Below are positions 9,154-18,165 of a stretch of DNA of 64,000 nucleotides, piece by piece. The notes below the pieces were generated by a model. The model was not told where the DNA came from. It saw only the letters and a program-made list of their open reading frames with translations, and searched no databases. Position 1 is the first letter of the stretch. Each line of letters begins with the position of its first letter. Position numbers and translations under genes: made by a program. The stretch covers positions 3,841,052 through 3,905,051 of the forward strand of contig NZ_BAFN01000001.1 of NCBI RefSeq assembly GCF_000949635.1. The letters run 5' to 3'. Source of the stretch: Candidatus Brocadia sinica JPN1. Lineage in GTDB: Bacteria; Planctomycetota; Brocadiia; Brocadiales; Brocadiaceae.

Positions 9154-9873
9154 TTATTTGGCGGCTTGTTTTTGCTTTTCTTCTCGTGCGGAATTATCTT
9201 TTGGGTTTTGTGATGGAAAAAGTTTTGTTGGTTCCGGGACTGGACGTAGGCTCAGATTGTCATACCATCCTGCAACATGCCCGTGCATCCAGTCTTGTCT
9301 GGTTTCTGTAAAGACGGTGATTACGTCTTTTGAGGGTATGATCATGAGGGAAAATTCCATCCATGATGAAGTAGTATTACCACCGATATAATTTTTATTT
9401 ATCGTGGTGAAAGCAAGTGCCGGATTCCACGTACCGTCTAAAATTCCTACGATAGTAAAATCTCCGATATCATCGCCATAAAATGCAAGATGACCAGTTA
9501 AAATATAGGGGGTATTTACTATTACCTTAACTTCCTGATAGAGGCCACCCCTTGCAGTCCCGTTGGAGCCAACCTGTTGTGTCAAAGCGAAGAAGCCGCT
9601 TGTCGTGGGTGGTATAGGATTCCCAATCGTGCCGGGAATAACGATGGTTACATGGGTGGGTGATTCTACAGGAGATCCATCTCCATCCCACGGAAAGGTT
9701 TCCCAATACTTCCAGCCCGTAATATCTCCAGATTCGAAGTCACCGTTTTTAAGCAGTTCTGCGGCAGGCAGCGACCGTAGTATAAATAAACTAAAAATTA
9801 ATAAGACAAATGCAACGAATCTCATTTCATATTTGTTTGTAATTAGGTGTGTTAGTTCATGATCAAATAACAT
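9154..9873 (-). CDS. Secreted carbohydrate-binding-module-like protein
   Basis: A 239-residue exported protein. A hydrophobic signal segment (FVAFVLLIFSLFIL) begins at residue 19 and is followed by an Ala-containing cleavage region. The mature part begins LLKNGDFESGDITGWKYW, the typical opening of beta-sandwich carbohydrate-binding-like domains, and ends with a polar Lys/Gln tail. The ATG at 9873 directly abuts the stop of the upstream lipoprotein gene (TAG|ATG), suggesting translational coupling. The ATG at 9825, giving a more usual signal peptide, is an equally good start. The ligand is unknown. Confidence 0.65.
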   Translation of the reverse strand: MLFDHELTHLITNKYEMRFVAFVLLIFSLFILRSLPAAELLKNGDFESGDITGWKYWETFPWDGDGSPVESPTHVTIVIPGTIGNPIPPTTSGFFALTQQVGSNGTARGGLYQEVKVIVNTPYILTGHLAFYGDDIGDFTIVGILDGTWNPALAFTTINKNYIGGNTTSSWMEFSLMIIPSKDVITVFTETRQDWMHGHVAGWYDNLSLRPVPEPTKLFPSQNPKDNSAREEKQKQAAK

Positions 9874-10902
9874 CTACTTTCGATTTGGTTTTAATCTTTT
9901 ATATGTTGCGTACTCCTCATCGGCTTTTTCTTTCATACCTTTTTTATCATATACAATGCTAAGGTTGAAATGGGCAATGGCACAATTTGGGTCAGCTTCA
10001 ATGGCCTTTTTATATTCTTCGATTGCCTCATCATACATTCCCTTTCTCAGGTAGAGATCGCCTATTTCGTTGTGAACCTCAGGGGTGTTTGCGCTAAGTT
10101 TATATGGGGAAGATTCTGTTTTTTCATTTGCAGACGACTTTTGTTTTACAGGGGGGGGTGGTTCAGACGGCACAACCAGTCTCTGCCCGGCGGCAGGTGC
10201 GGATAGGGTTACCATTTTAATTTCCCCGGCACGAAGCAGGCTGAGTTTCACCTCCCTGCCAGCGGTCCTTTCAATCATTTGTTTGAGAAGTATCTTGTTT
10301 TCAATTTTTTCACCATTCCACTCTGCTATAAGGTCTTCTGTCTGAATACCGGCATTTGCTGCAATGCTTCCCGGCATAACGTTAACGACAATCACACCAG
10401 TCTGAGCCTTTTTAAATCCAAACCACTCCCTGTTTTCTTTTGTAAGATTACCTAGCAGAAGTCCCAAAGAGTTGTGGGATTCCAAAAATACGATTGCCGT
10501 ACCCTTGCACCACGATGTGTGCCTTACCCCGTAATCAGTTCCCCCCAGCTCGCCATATCCTGTCCATGATTTCGAAGCCCCCGTGTCATACTGGACATTA
10601 ATGACTGCCTGTGCGCCAACAGCACGGGCCTTTTCTCTTATTTTAGAAGCCAGAATATCGTGTCCCGAAAAACCGAACTCTCCCAGGCTTACTTCCCCCA
10701 ATTTTTTATAAGTGACATCAATATCCCCCGCGCATACAAATATTTCTTCATTTTTCTGCGTGCCGGAGGATTGTGTACCCTTTTTTGCCTCAAGGGTTGT
10801 TTCATCCTTTTTAAAAGGGGACATTTTTTTTAAATAATCAGTTGAACCGCATCCTGCTATAAAAACAATAGGAGCAATTATGATAAGTGTTTTGATGTTC
10901 AT
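9874..10902 (-). CDS. Lipoprotein with YbjQ-like, PDZ and TPR domains
   Basis: A 342-residue envelope protein. The signal peptide ends in a lipobox (FIAGC, Cys18), so it should be lipidated. Residues about 50-130 resemble the YbjQ/heavy-metal-binding fold (GQAVINVQYD-like strand and ASKIREKARAVGA). Residues about 150-230 are a PDZ domain (VIVVNVMPGSIAANAGIQ). The C-terminus has two TPR units (YDEAIEEYKKAIEADP). The combination suggests a periplasmic scaffold. It starts 6 bases after the PGPGW gene and ends directly on the next start, within a tight operon. Confidence 0.75.
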   Translation of the reverse strand: MNIKTLIIIAPIVFIAGCGSTDYLKKMSPFKKDETTLEAKKGTQSSGTQKNEEIFVCAGDIDVTYKKLGEVSLGEFGFSGHDILASKIREKARAVGAQAVINVQYDTGASKSWTGYGELGGTDYGVRHTSWCKGTAIVFLESHNSLGLLLGNLTKENREWFGFKKAQTGVIVVNVMPGSIAANAGIQTEDLIAEWNGEKIENKILLKQMIERTAGREVKLSLLRAGEIKMVTLSAPAAGQRLVVPSEPPPPVKQKSSANEKTESSPYKLSANTPEVHNEIGDLYLRKGMYDEAIEEYKKAIEADPNCAIAHFNLSIVYDKKGMKEKADEEYATYKRLKPNRK

Positions 10903-10908
10903 TCTTTA

Positions 10909-11151
10909 CTAGATCTTCTTTCTTTTTAATTTTGTTTTTATTTTTGATTCAATCTTAACCACATATCGATGGTAAAATTTTGTCTTCCTCAGCTTTGAAA
11001 CAAGAAGAGGCTTCCCGGGAAAATTCGTGATATACAATCCTGCCAGGATTGTGAATAGCCCAGGGCCTGGTGTAAAAATCATCATGCAACCCATAAGTAT
11101 AAGGCAAATACCACCCGTATTCTTCGCAACGTTCTTTACCGTCCTTTTCAT
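10909..11151 (-). CDS. PGPGW-type small membrane protein
   Basis: An 80-residue protein with a helical hairpin whose central motif is TPGPGLFTILAGL, as in the TIGR02611/PGPGW family of small inner-membrane proteins of unknown function. The C-terminus is strongly basic (KIKTKLKRKK). The ATG at 11151 overlaps the stop of the upstream U32 gene (ATGA) with AGGA seven bases ahead, so I prefer it to the ATG two codons earlier. Confidence 0.75.
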   Translation of the reverse strand: MKRTVKNVAKNTGGICLILMGCMMIFTPGPGLFTILAGLYITNFPGKPLLVSKLRKTKFYHRYVVKIESKIKTKLKRKKI

Positions 11152-12386
11152 CCACATTTCCTGAGCATGAAATATTTATGGACAGGGCGTGACATCTTTA
11201 TCAGTACCTTTTGCCCCACGTGGGCAGTTTCAATAGACTCATGGTATTCGTTTTTGATGTCCAACAGTACCTGGGTAAAATCCTCACTCAAACGTCTTCC
11301 CATTACTTCTATGGAAGTGTTACCCAAAATCCTGTTTTTTACCAGTACCTCAGCAACGTCATCGGAGAGGACATTGTTAATCATGCCAAGATAATCATAC
11401 TCTTTGATATAGGAATTTCCAGGATGCGTTGTCTGACTCTTATAGCCTTGATTTCCGAAAAAGAATCCTGTTCCATATTCCCTGTGGCTTACCTTTTCAA
11501 GCTCAGACAACCATTTTGGATCATACACATATCCATGAGGATCGGCAAAATAGCGATCCAGCGCCTCCCGGTATACCCTTGTCACCGCTGCGACATAATA
11601 CTGACTTTTCATACGTCCTTCGATTTTCCACGCAGCAACGCCTGCATGTACCAGTTCGGGTATGTGTTGAATCATGCAAAGGTCCTTGGAACTCAGGATA
11701 AAAGTACCGCTTTCATCTTCCACAATTGGATATGTTTCGTTTGGTCGTTTTTCCTCTTTCAGGACATATTGCCATCGACACGAATGGGAGCAGTCTCCCA
11801 GATTTGCATGCCGGTTTGCCATAAAGCTACTCAGGAGACAGCGTCCGGAATATGACATACACATGGCGCCATGCACAAAAACTTCAGTTTCTGTACAAGA
11901 ATTGCCGGTGATTTCTTTAATTTCCCCCAGGGTCAGTTCCCTGGCAAGGATTACCCGTTTTACACCCTGTTGATGCCAGAACTCAACAGATTTTAAATTG
12001 GTGGTGTTAGCCTGTGTACTGAGGTGTATGGGAATATGTGGTGCAATTTCTCTTACCAGCAGGAAAATACCCGGGTCTGAAACGATTACTGCATCTACTG
12101 GAATTTCAGCTAGCTTTTTTAAATAAGGACGTATGCCAGAAACATGATAGTTGCGGGCAAAGATGTTCAGGGCAATATAAATTTTTTTCCTTTGCCCGTG
12201 GAGCCAGGTTGTTGCTTCTGTAATTTCCGGTAACGTCAGACCGGGAGCTCCCATGCGCAGGTTAAAACCTTCTCCACCCACATAGACAGCATCAGCGCCA
12301 TATTCAATCACCGTCCTGAGTTTTTCAAGGTCTCCGGCTGGCGCAATCAGTTCTGGTTTTTTGTATGAAAAGTTGTTTATTTGCAT
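11148..12386 (-). CDS. Peptidase U32 family protein (TrhP/YegQ-like)
   Basis: A 412-residue U32-family protein. It begins KPELIAPAGDLEKL and contains the family signature EVFVHGAMCMSYSGRC with cysteines that bind a cluster in characterised homologues, then GDCSHSCRW. Bacterial members of this size (TrhP, formerly YegQ) act with prephenate-derived groups in 5-hydroxyuridine formation at the tRNA wobble position rather than as proteases. That function is inferred from the family. It lies inside the minus-strand envelope operon, 36 bases downstream of the HAD-kinase fusion. Confidence 0.85.
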   Translation of the reverse strand: MQINNFSYKKPELIAPAGDLEKLRTVIEYGADAVYVGGEGFNLRMGAPGLTLPEITEATTWLHGQRKKIYIALNIFARNYHVSGIRPYLKKLAEIPVDAVIVSDPGIFLLVREIAPHIPIHLSTQANTTNLKSVEFWHQQGVKRVILARELTLGEIKEITGNSCTETEVFVHGAMCMSYSGRCLLSSFMANRHANLGDCSHSCRWQYVLKEEKRPNETYPIVEDESGTFILSSKDLCMIQHIPELVHAGVAAWKIEGRMKSQYYVAAVTRVYREALDRYFADPHGYVYDPKWLSELEKVSHREYGTGFFFGNQGYKSQTTHPGNSYIKEYDYLGMINNVLSDDVAEVLVKNRILGNTSIEVMGRRLSEDFTQVLLDIKNEYHESIETAHVGQKVLIKMSRPVHKYFMLRKCG

Positions 12387-12422
12387 TATTTCTTGAGTTT
12401 CAGTTTTATTATCGCAAATGTT

Positions 12423-13760
12423 TTATGAGTACCCAAGGCATACCAATAAAATTCCCGTGCCAACGGGCATGAGTAAATTATCCAGCGACCTCAGTGGTAA
12501 TGACTCAATTATACTGGAAAAGAATCCGGCAAGTAAAGCCGGGAAAAGAGGTAAATAAATGGATCCGCAAAGAAAGGCCACCAGCAAGGCGGCCAAAGAG
12601 CCTTCGATGCTTTTTTTCATGTTATAAGGAATTCGATGATTGCCGAGACTCCTGCCTATAATTGTAGCAGCTGTATCGGCAAAGGCAACAATCCAAATAA
12701 CGATATTTGCTATGACCGCAGGAAAAAATAGGAGGGACAGAATGGCGCCCAGAACCAAGGTTACTGGCCCAAACGCAAAACCCCGTTCCTCTAATTTACG
12801 AATACTTGATCTTGTTATACCACCGAGCAAAGGAAATGAATATCCATTTACTCTCAGGCACTCAGAAATCATATAAACAACCAATACGGAAAAAAGTACT
12901 AAAAGTGTTGTGTGGTAAATGAAGCCTGAAAACAGGGGTACAAATGCAATGAGGATATGCAAGAGTTTTCTCCTGATTTCCTGATACCACGAATGGGTAA
13001 GCTGCTTCCTCATACCCGCAAACAGGGTCTTGTAAGTATTGGCATCCTCGATATCCATAATATCAAGTACCTCTGACAGATTTCCGCTGTCAATTAAGTA
13101 CTGCGCCCGCTGTCGTACGGCATAATGTGCGTTGACACCGATAGTAATACCTGCTTTCTGCATGATATCAAGATTGTTGCGATCATCCACAAGGACAACA
13201 GTATCCTGCCATGTAAGATTGTTTTTGCTCAGTATCTCTTCGATGAGATCTCCCTTCCCATCGGGTTCAGAAAGTCTCCCAAACACTTTACCCGTTAATT
13301 GATTATTGTTTGTATCGGTCTCCAGGCCGTGTCCGCTATCTGCCAATAGTTTGGCCGCAAGGTCTTTCACAAATAGATCCGGCACACCACTGCTTATGAG
13401 AACCACCAGATAACCATGGTTATGAAGTGCCTCAATCGTTTCCTTCGCATATTTTATTATGGGAATATTTTTATAAATCATTCGAGCTTGTTCCAGTGTA
13501 ACGCCTTTAAAACGTGTGTATACCCGGCTGATCAACTTGCGGATAGATATTTTGTCCATATTAAAAAAAAGGCACAATATTGCCGTTCGTACGTATACCA
13601 ATATTCCAAGGGAGCGTGCTAAATGTAAAATGAATTGTCCTTTAAACAGGACGCCATCAACATCCATGATGATAAGCTTTTTCACTCCTGCGTGTGAAGG
13701 GAGAGAGGCTGGGGGAGGGATCGTGTTATGGCTACTGTGTGCCATAGATATATTTACCAT
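12423..13760 (-). CDS. HAD phosphatase fused to phytol/dolichol-kinase-like membrane domain
   Basis: The first ~230 of 445 residues are a HAD-superfamily phosphatase of the SerB type. Motif I is IIMDVDGVLF, motif II ISSG, and the acidic motif IV VLVDDRNN. After residue 265 comes a polytopic membrane domain beginning RRKLLHILIAF, with GFAFGPVTLVLGA, ADTAATIIGRSLG and KKSIEGSLAALLVAF. These are hallmarks of the CTP-dependent DGK1/VTE5/SEC59 lipid-alcohol kinases. A protein that could both phosphorylate and dephosphorylate an isoprenoid or glycerolipid is implied, but the substrate is unknown. It starts 24 bases after the YggT stop. ATG codons 1 and 6 are both possible starts. Confidence 0.8.
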   Translation of the reverse strand: MVNISMAHSSHNTIPPPASLPSHAGVKKLIIMDVDGVLFKGQFILHLARSLGILVYVRTAILCLFFNMDKISIRKLISRVYTRFKGVTLEQARMIYKNIPIIKYAKETIEALHNHGYLVVLISSGVPDLFVKDLAAKLLADSGHGLETDTNNNQLTGKVFGRLSEPDGKGDLIEEILSKNNLTWQDTVVLVDDRNNLDIMQKAGITIGVNAHYAVRQRAQYLIDSGNLSEVLDIMDIEDANTYKTLFAGMRKQLTHSWYQEIRRKLLHILIAFVPLFSGFIYHTTLLVLFSVLVVYMISECLRVNGYSFPLLGGITRSSIRKLEERGFAFGPVTLVLGAILSLLFFPAVIANIVIWIVAFADTAATIIGRSLGNHRIPYNMKKSIEGSLAALLVAFLCGSIYLPLFPALLAGFFSSIIESLPLRSLDNLLMPVGTGILLVCLGYS

Positions 13761-13784
13761 TTGCTTCTTTTGACATGCTGTAAA

Positions 13785-14027
13785 TCAAAATATTCCCCCT
13801 ACAATCCGTTTGACAATACCTAAACCAATAAATACAATCACGGGGGAAAAATCTATACCTCTCAGGGGTGGAATGAACTTGCGTACAGGATTCAAAACGG
13901 GATCAGTGATTTTATAGAGGAATTGTATTGCCTGGTTATAAGGGTTGTGGGGTACCCATGAGAGTACGATTCTAATGAGCAATGCAATTTCGTAAAGGCT
14001 AATGAGTTTACCGAGAAGGTCTCCCAT
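13785..14027 (-). CDS. YggT family membrane protein
   Basis: An 80-residue protein with two membrane segments. It carries the family pattern: a first helix ending RIVLSWVPHNPYN, then KITDPVLNPVRKFIPP and a second hydrophobic stretch. AGGAG seven bases ahead of the ATG at 14027 decides the start over an ATG ten codons earlier. YggT proteins are linked to membrane or cell-division functions but are poorly defined. It is the first gene of the minus-strand operon that runs to 9154. Confidence 0.82.
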   Translation of the reverse strand: MGDLLGKLISLYEIALLIRIVLSWVPHNPYNQAIQFLYKITDPVLNPVRKFIPPLRGIDFSPVIVFIGLGIVKRIVGGIF

Positions 14028-14305
14028 GCAAAGACTCCTTTTTATGATGGAATACAAGAATAAATTTTTATTTGCTTATGATACTCAAACGGAAGGAATT
14101 TTAACACAGCTCAATAGAGAGAGCAACAAAAATAAATATACGGAAGTGTTGGCAGTCGGAGGAGATGATTACTTGAAATACGGGATACAACATGATAAAA
14201 TTTTATTGATTTTACCGTGATTTCCAAGGGAGATGCGACGTGTGGCTACCGTCCTTCTCCGCGTGATAACTAAATTTATGTATTTACTTAAATAATCGGT
14301 GGAAG

Positions 14306-14352
14306 ACCTCTCCCTCATCCCCTCCTTGCGAAGGAAGGGATGAGGGGGAGGT
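14306..14352. repeat. C-rich/G-rich inverted repeat
   Basis: Arms of about 22 bases (CCCTCATCCC... and ...GGGATGAGGG) flank a three-base centre. The same C-rich, G-rich style recurs at 15044-15075, 34092-34153 and 50160-50225, so these are probably copies or relatives of one small dispersed palindromic repeat. Confidence 0.6.
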
Positions 14353-14398
14353 TATAACTTGATTGTAATATTCTGGCAAGTATTTTAGGGAAAATGAA

Positions 14399-14977
14399 TT
14401 GAAGATCGGAAGCAGCTCTATAGGGATTAAGGCAATTACCCAGATTATTTTAGATGAAATCCACTCTGTACTCAAAAAGATTGAGGAGAAAGCCTACGAA
14501 GAGTTCGTATCAAACGTCCTTAGTGCAAAAAACGTGTTTGTCACGGGTCAGGGACGATCGGGATTGGTATCTCGTACCTTCGCTATGAGGCTTACGCATA
14601 TCGGTTTAAATGCTTACTGTGTTGGTGATGCTACAACCCCGAATATCGATAGGGGAGATTTGTTGATAGCCTGCAGCAGTTCTGGCAGCACACACATTAC
14701 CCGTTATATTGCCGGATTGGCAAGAAAGGCAAATGCGACAGTAGCTGCAGTAACTTCCCACAAGAACTCCCCGCTCGCCGGACAGGCAGACATCGTTATT
14801 GAATTGCCCGTACAGGAAGTGAGTACCAATTATAAAAATGATGGGTCGATTCAATTTCGCAGCACGCTCTTTGAACAGGCGTGCCTGGTGTACTTGGATG
14901 GGGTTATTCTTTCGCTGGTAAAAAGATTGAATAGTTCTGAGAACGAAATGCATAAAAGGCATTCCAATCTGGAATAA
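14399..14977 (+). CDS. SIS-domain protein, 6-phospho-3-hexuloisomerase-like
   Basis: A 192-residue single SIS domain. The phosphosugar-binding loops read GQGRSG near residue 50, then ACSSSGST and AVTSHKNSPLA. The order and length fit 6-phospho-3-hexuloisomerase (HxlB/PHI), which interconverts 3-hexulose-6-phosphate and fructose-6-phosphate in the ribulose monophosphate route. No HxlA is adjacent. The start appears to be TTG, with AGGG nine bases ahead; the nearby ATG is out of frame. Small palindromic repeats lie on both sides. Confidence 0.78.
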   Translation: MKIGSSSIGIKAITQIILDEIHSVLKKIEEKAYEEFVSNVLSAKNVFVTGQGRSGLVSRTFAMRLTHIGLNAYCVGDATTPNIDRGDLLIACSSSGSTHITRYIAGLARKANATVAAVTSHKNSPLAGQADIVIELPVQEVSTNYKNDGSIQFRSTLFEQACLVYLDGVILSLVKRLNSSENEMHKRHSNLE

Positions 14978-15043
14978 AATCTATGGCAGAAGGTTGCTGT
15001 GGTATATTGTGTAAACTATCTATTTTGGCAATTTTTTAAAACA

Positions 15044-15075
15044 CCTCCTTAGCAAAGGAGGGAAACAAGGGAGGG
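15044..15075. repeat. Small palindromic repeat
   Basis: CCTCCTT (15044-15050), loop AGCA, AAGGAGG (15055-15061), followed by GGGAGGGG. It resembles the repeat at 14306-14352, and the two bracket the SIS-domain gene. Confidence 0.5.
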
Positions 15076-15101
15076 GCTGTGGCTAAGCTGTGCTACGATC
15101 T

Positions 15102-15353
15102 ATGAAGATGCGTCTTTTTATTACTTTATTGTTTGTAACATTTTTTACAGCAAAAGTGGTTTTCGGGCAGGAAGCAAATCCTGATATACTATCAATTCCG
15201 CAGCGGATAGGGAATTTTCTGGGTGGGGCTAGCCCCTTTATTATCATAGGATTAGGTATATTGCTGATTTTTGTTCAGCAGCTGGCAAAGTTTATCGGTA
15301 TTATACTCTTGATAATAGGTGTGGTGAGGTTAGTGCTTTTCTTTATCCATTAA
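15102..15353 (+). CDS. Small exported membrane protein
   Basis: An 83-residue protein with an N-terminal hydrophobic segment that looks like a signal peptide (RLFITLLFVTFFTAKVVFG). A second long hydrophobic region follows (residues about 45-82: IIIGLGILLIFVQQ, then IGIILLIIGVVRLVLFF). The frame extends four codons to a GTG at 15090. I chose the ATG at 15102 because it begins the signal sequence, but neither start has a convincing ribosome site. I do not recognise a family. Confidence 0.55.
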   Translation: MKMRLFITLLFVTFFTAKVVFGQEANPDILSIPQRIGNFLGGASPFIIIGLGILLIFVQQLAKFIGIILLIIGVVRLVLFFIH

Positions 15354-15384
15354 TTTGAATATTTTTCGCATTGAAGAGAAGCAA

Positions 15385-18084
15385 TTAAGAGAGAAAATAT
15401 TTGCTGTGAAACGATATCATGCGTCTCCCCATCCACTGAATAATTGCTGTGGATATTCTGAGAACGACCGTTACACTGATCGTATCGAATAATATCTCTC
15501 GATAGGGCTTTTTTCCTGATACGCTATCGAATAACGCCTTTTTGCACGCCGGATGATCTGTGGCAATTTGAATAATGGGTGTCAGAAAACCATAATAGGC
15601 GCCCCAGATAACAAATCTCCTTACAGCATGCGCATAGGGAAGGTCTTTTATGACCTCGCTAAAGCTGCCTGCATATGTTTGAAATGCCTCTCCGGATATG
15701 CCAATATTTATCATAGTTTCTGCTGCTTTGATGCCCATCAGGCATGCAGAATTAACCCCTTTACCCTTAAAAGGACGAATGAGGCCGGCCGCATCGCCGA
15801 TGGTGACATATCTGTCTCCATACAGGTGTTTGGCCGGTTTTATCGGAAAACAACCCCGGTGGTAGTCCAGACTGTCCAATGATTCACTGAAATTTTTGGG
15901 GAGCACTTCTAAAACAGCGGGTAATTGTAAGAATTCGTCCATAGACCTGGCGGAAATCTTTGCCCCGGCGATATTGATGGTATAGTGATCTGCCTTTGGG
16001 GTAATTGCGCCAAATTCAATTTCTTTTAACGAAGGCAAAAAGGCATGGATGTATCCATCCGTATCCTCAAGGTTGTGATGCTTTCCTTTAGGATGAAATT
16101 TGGTGAGTATGGTCAGTAAAAACCTTGGTGACCTGTAAGGGGTTTCCCTTTCAAATATCCTGTGGGTGCCTTCTTCAAGGCCAAATGCGCCCACGACGAC
16201 GTCGGCCAGTATGTGTTTTGCCTCGCTATATACCGTAACCATGTCTTTACCAATTTCTACGTCAGTGACCTTGCTCCTGATAACGGTTGCACCGGACTCT
16301 TTTGCCTTGTGCAGGAGATAGGCATCAAACTGAATCCTGCGAAGGGCGTATGAAATTTCTCCCTCTCCATCAAGCTTGATGACATGATTATCGGTATGGA
16401 GATAGTAGCCTGCTACCTCCCTTTTTACGAGATGCCAGGGAAAAGGGATTTCCAGTTTATCCTCAATAATATGTTCAATGGGTTGAGAAAGAACTCCCGC
16501 ACATTCATTGTGTTCAATACCACCTTCAAAATCTTTCAGTTCGAAGATAATAACGTCCAGGTTGATGTTCCGTTTTTTTGCAAGGTTCTTAAGGGTTATT
16601 GCACAGCTAGCGCCCGCTGGCCCTCCGCCAATTATGGCAACTCTTTGTCCGTCATGCAAGGGACCCAGCCCAAGATTTCTTAATAATTTTAATTTTTTCT
16701 CATGTTCCATGCGTGTCCGGTTCTTACAATAATCATGGCATTGCTTTACAGCCGCAGAAAGTATATAGGGGAACATAGCAAAATGCAGACGTACATCAAT
16801 AATCTTGAAAAAAATCTCCTTATAGCTGGCATTGCCGGTAACCATATTCCATAAGATACTGTTAATCTGGATAGATTCCCAGGCATTCTGACGTTTAACC
16901 AGATGATCAATTTGTGCATTTACCAAATGCTTTTGGGACGTGGTATAATCATGAATGCTGAATATAAGATTTCCGAAAAAGTTATCTTGCGCCAGAAGTT
17001 TTAAAGCAGGTTTGTAATACCCCTTCTTAAAATCTTCTTCAGAAATACCTCTTTCGAAGATTGTATGCGCAGCTAATTGTGCAGTATCAAAAGCAGATTC
17101 AATGCCATTTTTGTAGGTGCGGGAAATGCTAGCATCCCCGATGATTACCAACCTGTTCGCATAGGGATGGTCTGCGTGGGTAATCGGTATTTTAGGAAAG
17201 CAGATACAGAGATCTTTGGGTAGTGTCCATCCTGCAGGCAGAAGCGCACGTACCTTTGGATGGTTCATGAATTCTATCAAATGGGCCTTTGTTATGTCTT
17301 CTCTTCCGATGAGAGAAACAGTAATGTAGTCTCCCTTTGGGGTAAAGGCGGCAAATTTGATGGGTTTCATCCCCAAGGCAAATACAGAGATGGTATTATG
17401 AAAGCGCTCTTGAATAAAGGAACGCCCCAGGTAGAGTTCTGCATTGCATGTCCGTACCGATTTTGGTTCCCGGTAGCCGAATTCCTTGCCCACAATCCGC
17501 TTTATCAGGGCTGTATTGAGTCCAAATGCACCAACAATGAGATCGGCAGACATCTTTTTTCTTACACCAGCTTCCTTGTAAACGATGTTTACCAGATCCT
17601 GTGGGTGTTCCGGCAATTCTATTTCTTCTACAACTGCCGGAATGACTTTTACTCCTTCAGATGCCACATGCTTCAGGAGAAAATCATCAAAACTAATATT
17701 GGTTGTTAATTCTGAAAATCGGGGGCCGTTCCCTCGAAAGACTGTTATTATTTTGGGCGTATGTCCTGGTTTAGGATGGTGTAATTGAATGCCGCGTTCC
17801 CGGGTCTGAAAGTAGTAGCCATTTATTTCCTGCTGAACACGTGTTTTGGGGAGAATAATCCTTTGGCTTTCCATTTTTTCTATAAGGGTTTCAGATAAAA
17901 CCCCGGCGCACATGTTACAACCAACAGGACCCCTTTGAATAAAATCTCTTCCATCGAGAATGGTTGCAATAACCTTAAGACCGTATTTTTTTGCAAGTCT
18001 TAAAGCAAAGTGTGCAAAGAAACTGCCTGCTGGTCCTCCGCCTATTACCACAATGTTTGAGAGATCTTTCAGATGCAGATTCAT
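15385..18084 (-). CDS. Tandem (double) geranylgeranyl-reductase-family flavoprotein
   Basis: This 899-residue protein is two FAD-dependent oxidoreductase units in one chain. The first opens with VVIGGGPAGSF near residue 12, the second with VAIIGGGPAGAS near residue 483. Each has the family's cysteine segment (NMCAGVLS and NECAGVLS) and a late FAD motif (IIGDASISRTYKNG and TIGDAAGLIRPFKGKG). Geranylgeranyl reductases saturate isoprenoid chains one double bond at a time; the usual length is about 400 residues. The fusion suggests paired catalysis or a fixed heterodimer-like arrangement. It starts 81 bases downstream of the PII gene. Confidence 0.82.
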   Translation of the reverse strand: MNLHLKDLSNIVVIGGGPAGSFFAHFALRLAKKYGLKVIATILDGRDFIQRGPVGCNMCAGVLSETLIEKMESQRIILPKTRVQQEINGYYFQTRERGIQLHHPKPGHTPKIITVFRGNGPRFSELTTNISFDDFLLKHVASEGVKVIPAVVEEIELPEHPQDLVNIVYKEAGVRKKMSADLIVGAFGLNTALIKRIVGKEFGYREPKSVRTCNAELYLGRSFIQERFHNTISVFALGMKPIKFAAFTPKGDYITVSLIGREDITKAHLIEFMNHPKVRALLPAGWTLPKDLCICFPKIPITHADHPYANRLVIIGDASISRTYKNGIESAFDTAQLAAHTIFERGISEEDFKKGYYKPALKLLAQDNFFGNLIFSIHDYTTSQKHLVNAQIDHLVKRQNAWESIQINSILWNMVTGNASYKEIFFKIIDVRLHFAMFPYILSAAVKQCHDYCKNRTRMEHEKKLKLLRNLGLGPLHDGQRVAIIGGGPAGASCAITLKNLAKKRNINLDVIIFELKDFEGGIEHNECAGVLSQPIEHIIEDKLEIPFPWHLVKREVAGYYLHTDNHVIKLDGEGEISYALRRIQFDAYLLHKAKESGATVIRSKVTDVEIGKDMVTVYSEAKHILADVVVGAFGLEEGTHRIFERETPYRSPRFLLTILTKFHPKGKHHNLEDTDGYIHAFLPSLKEIEFGAITPKADHYTINIAGAKISARSMDEFLQLPAVLEVLPKNFSESLDSLDYHRGCFPIKPAKHLYGDRYVTIGDAAGLIRPFKGKGVNSACLMGIKAAETMINIGISGEAFQTYAGSFSEVIKDLPYAHAVRRFVIWGAYYGFLTPIIQIATDHPACKKALFDSVSGKKPYREILFDTISVTVVLRISTAIIQWMGRRMISFHSKYFLS

Positions 18085-18165
18085 TTTACAAGGTTACATC
18101 CGCCCTCTGCAAGTATCTTGACAATCCCAGGATCAAAATATATGCCAGAAAATTTCATCAGTTCT

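Noticed and set aside
14002-14220. 72-codon plus-strand frame overlapping the YggT gene start
   Set aside because: No family signal, and it overlaps the leader of YggT; it looks like chance.
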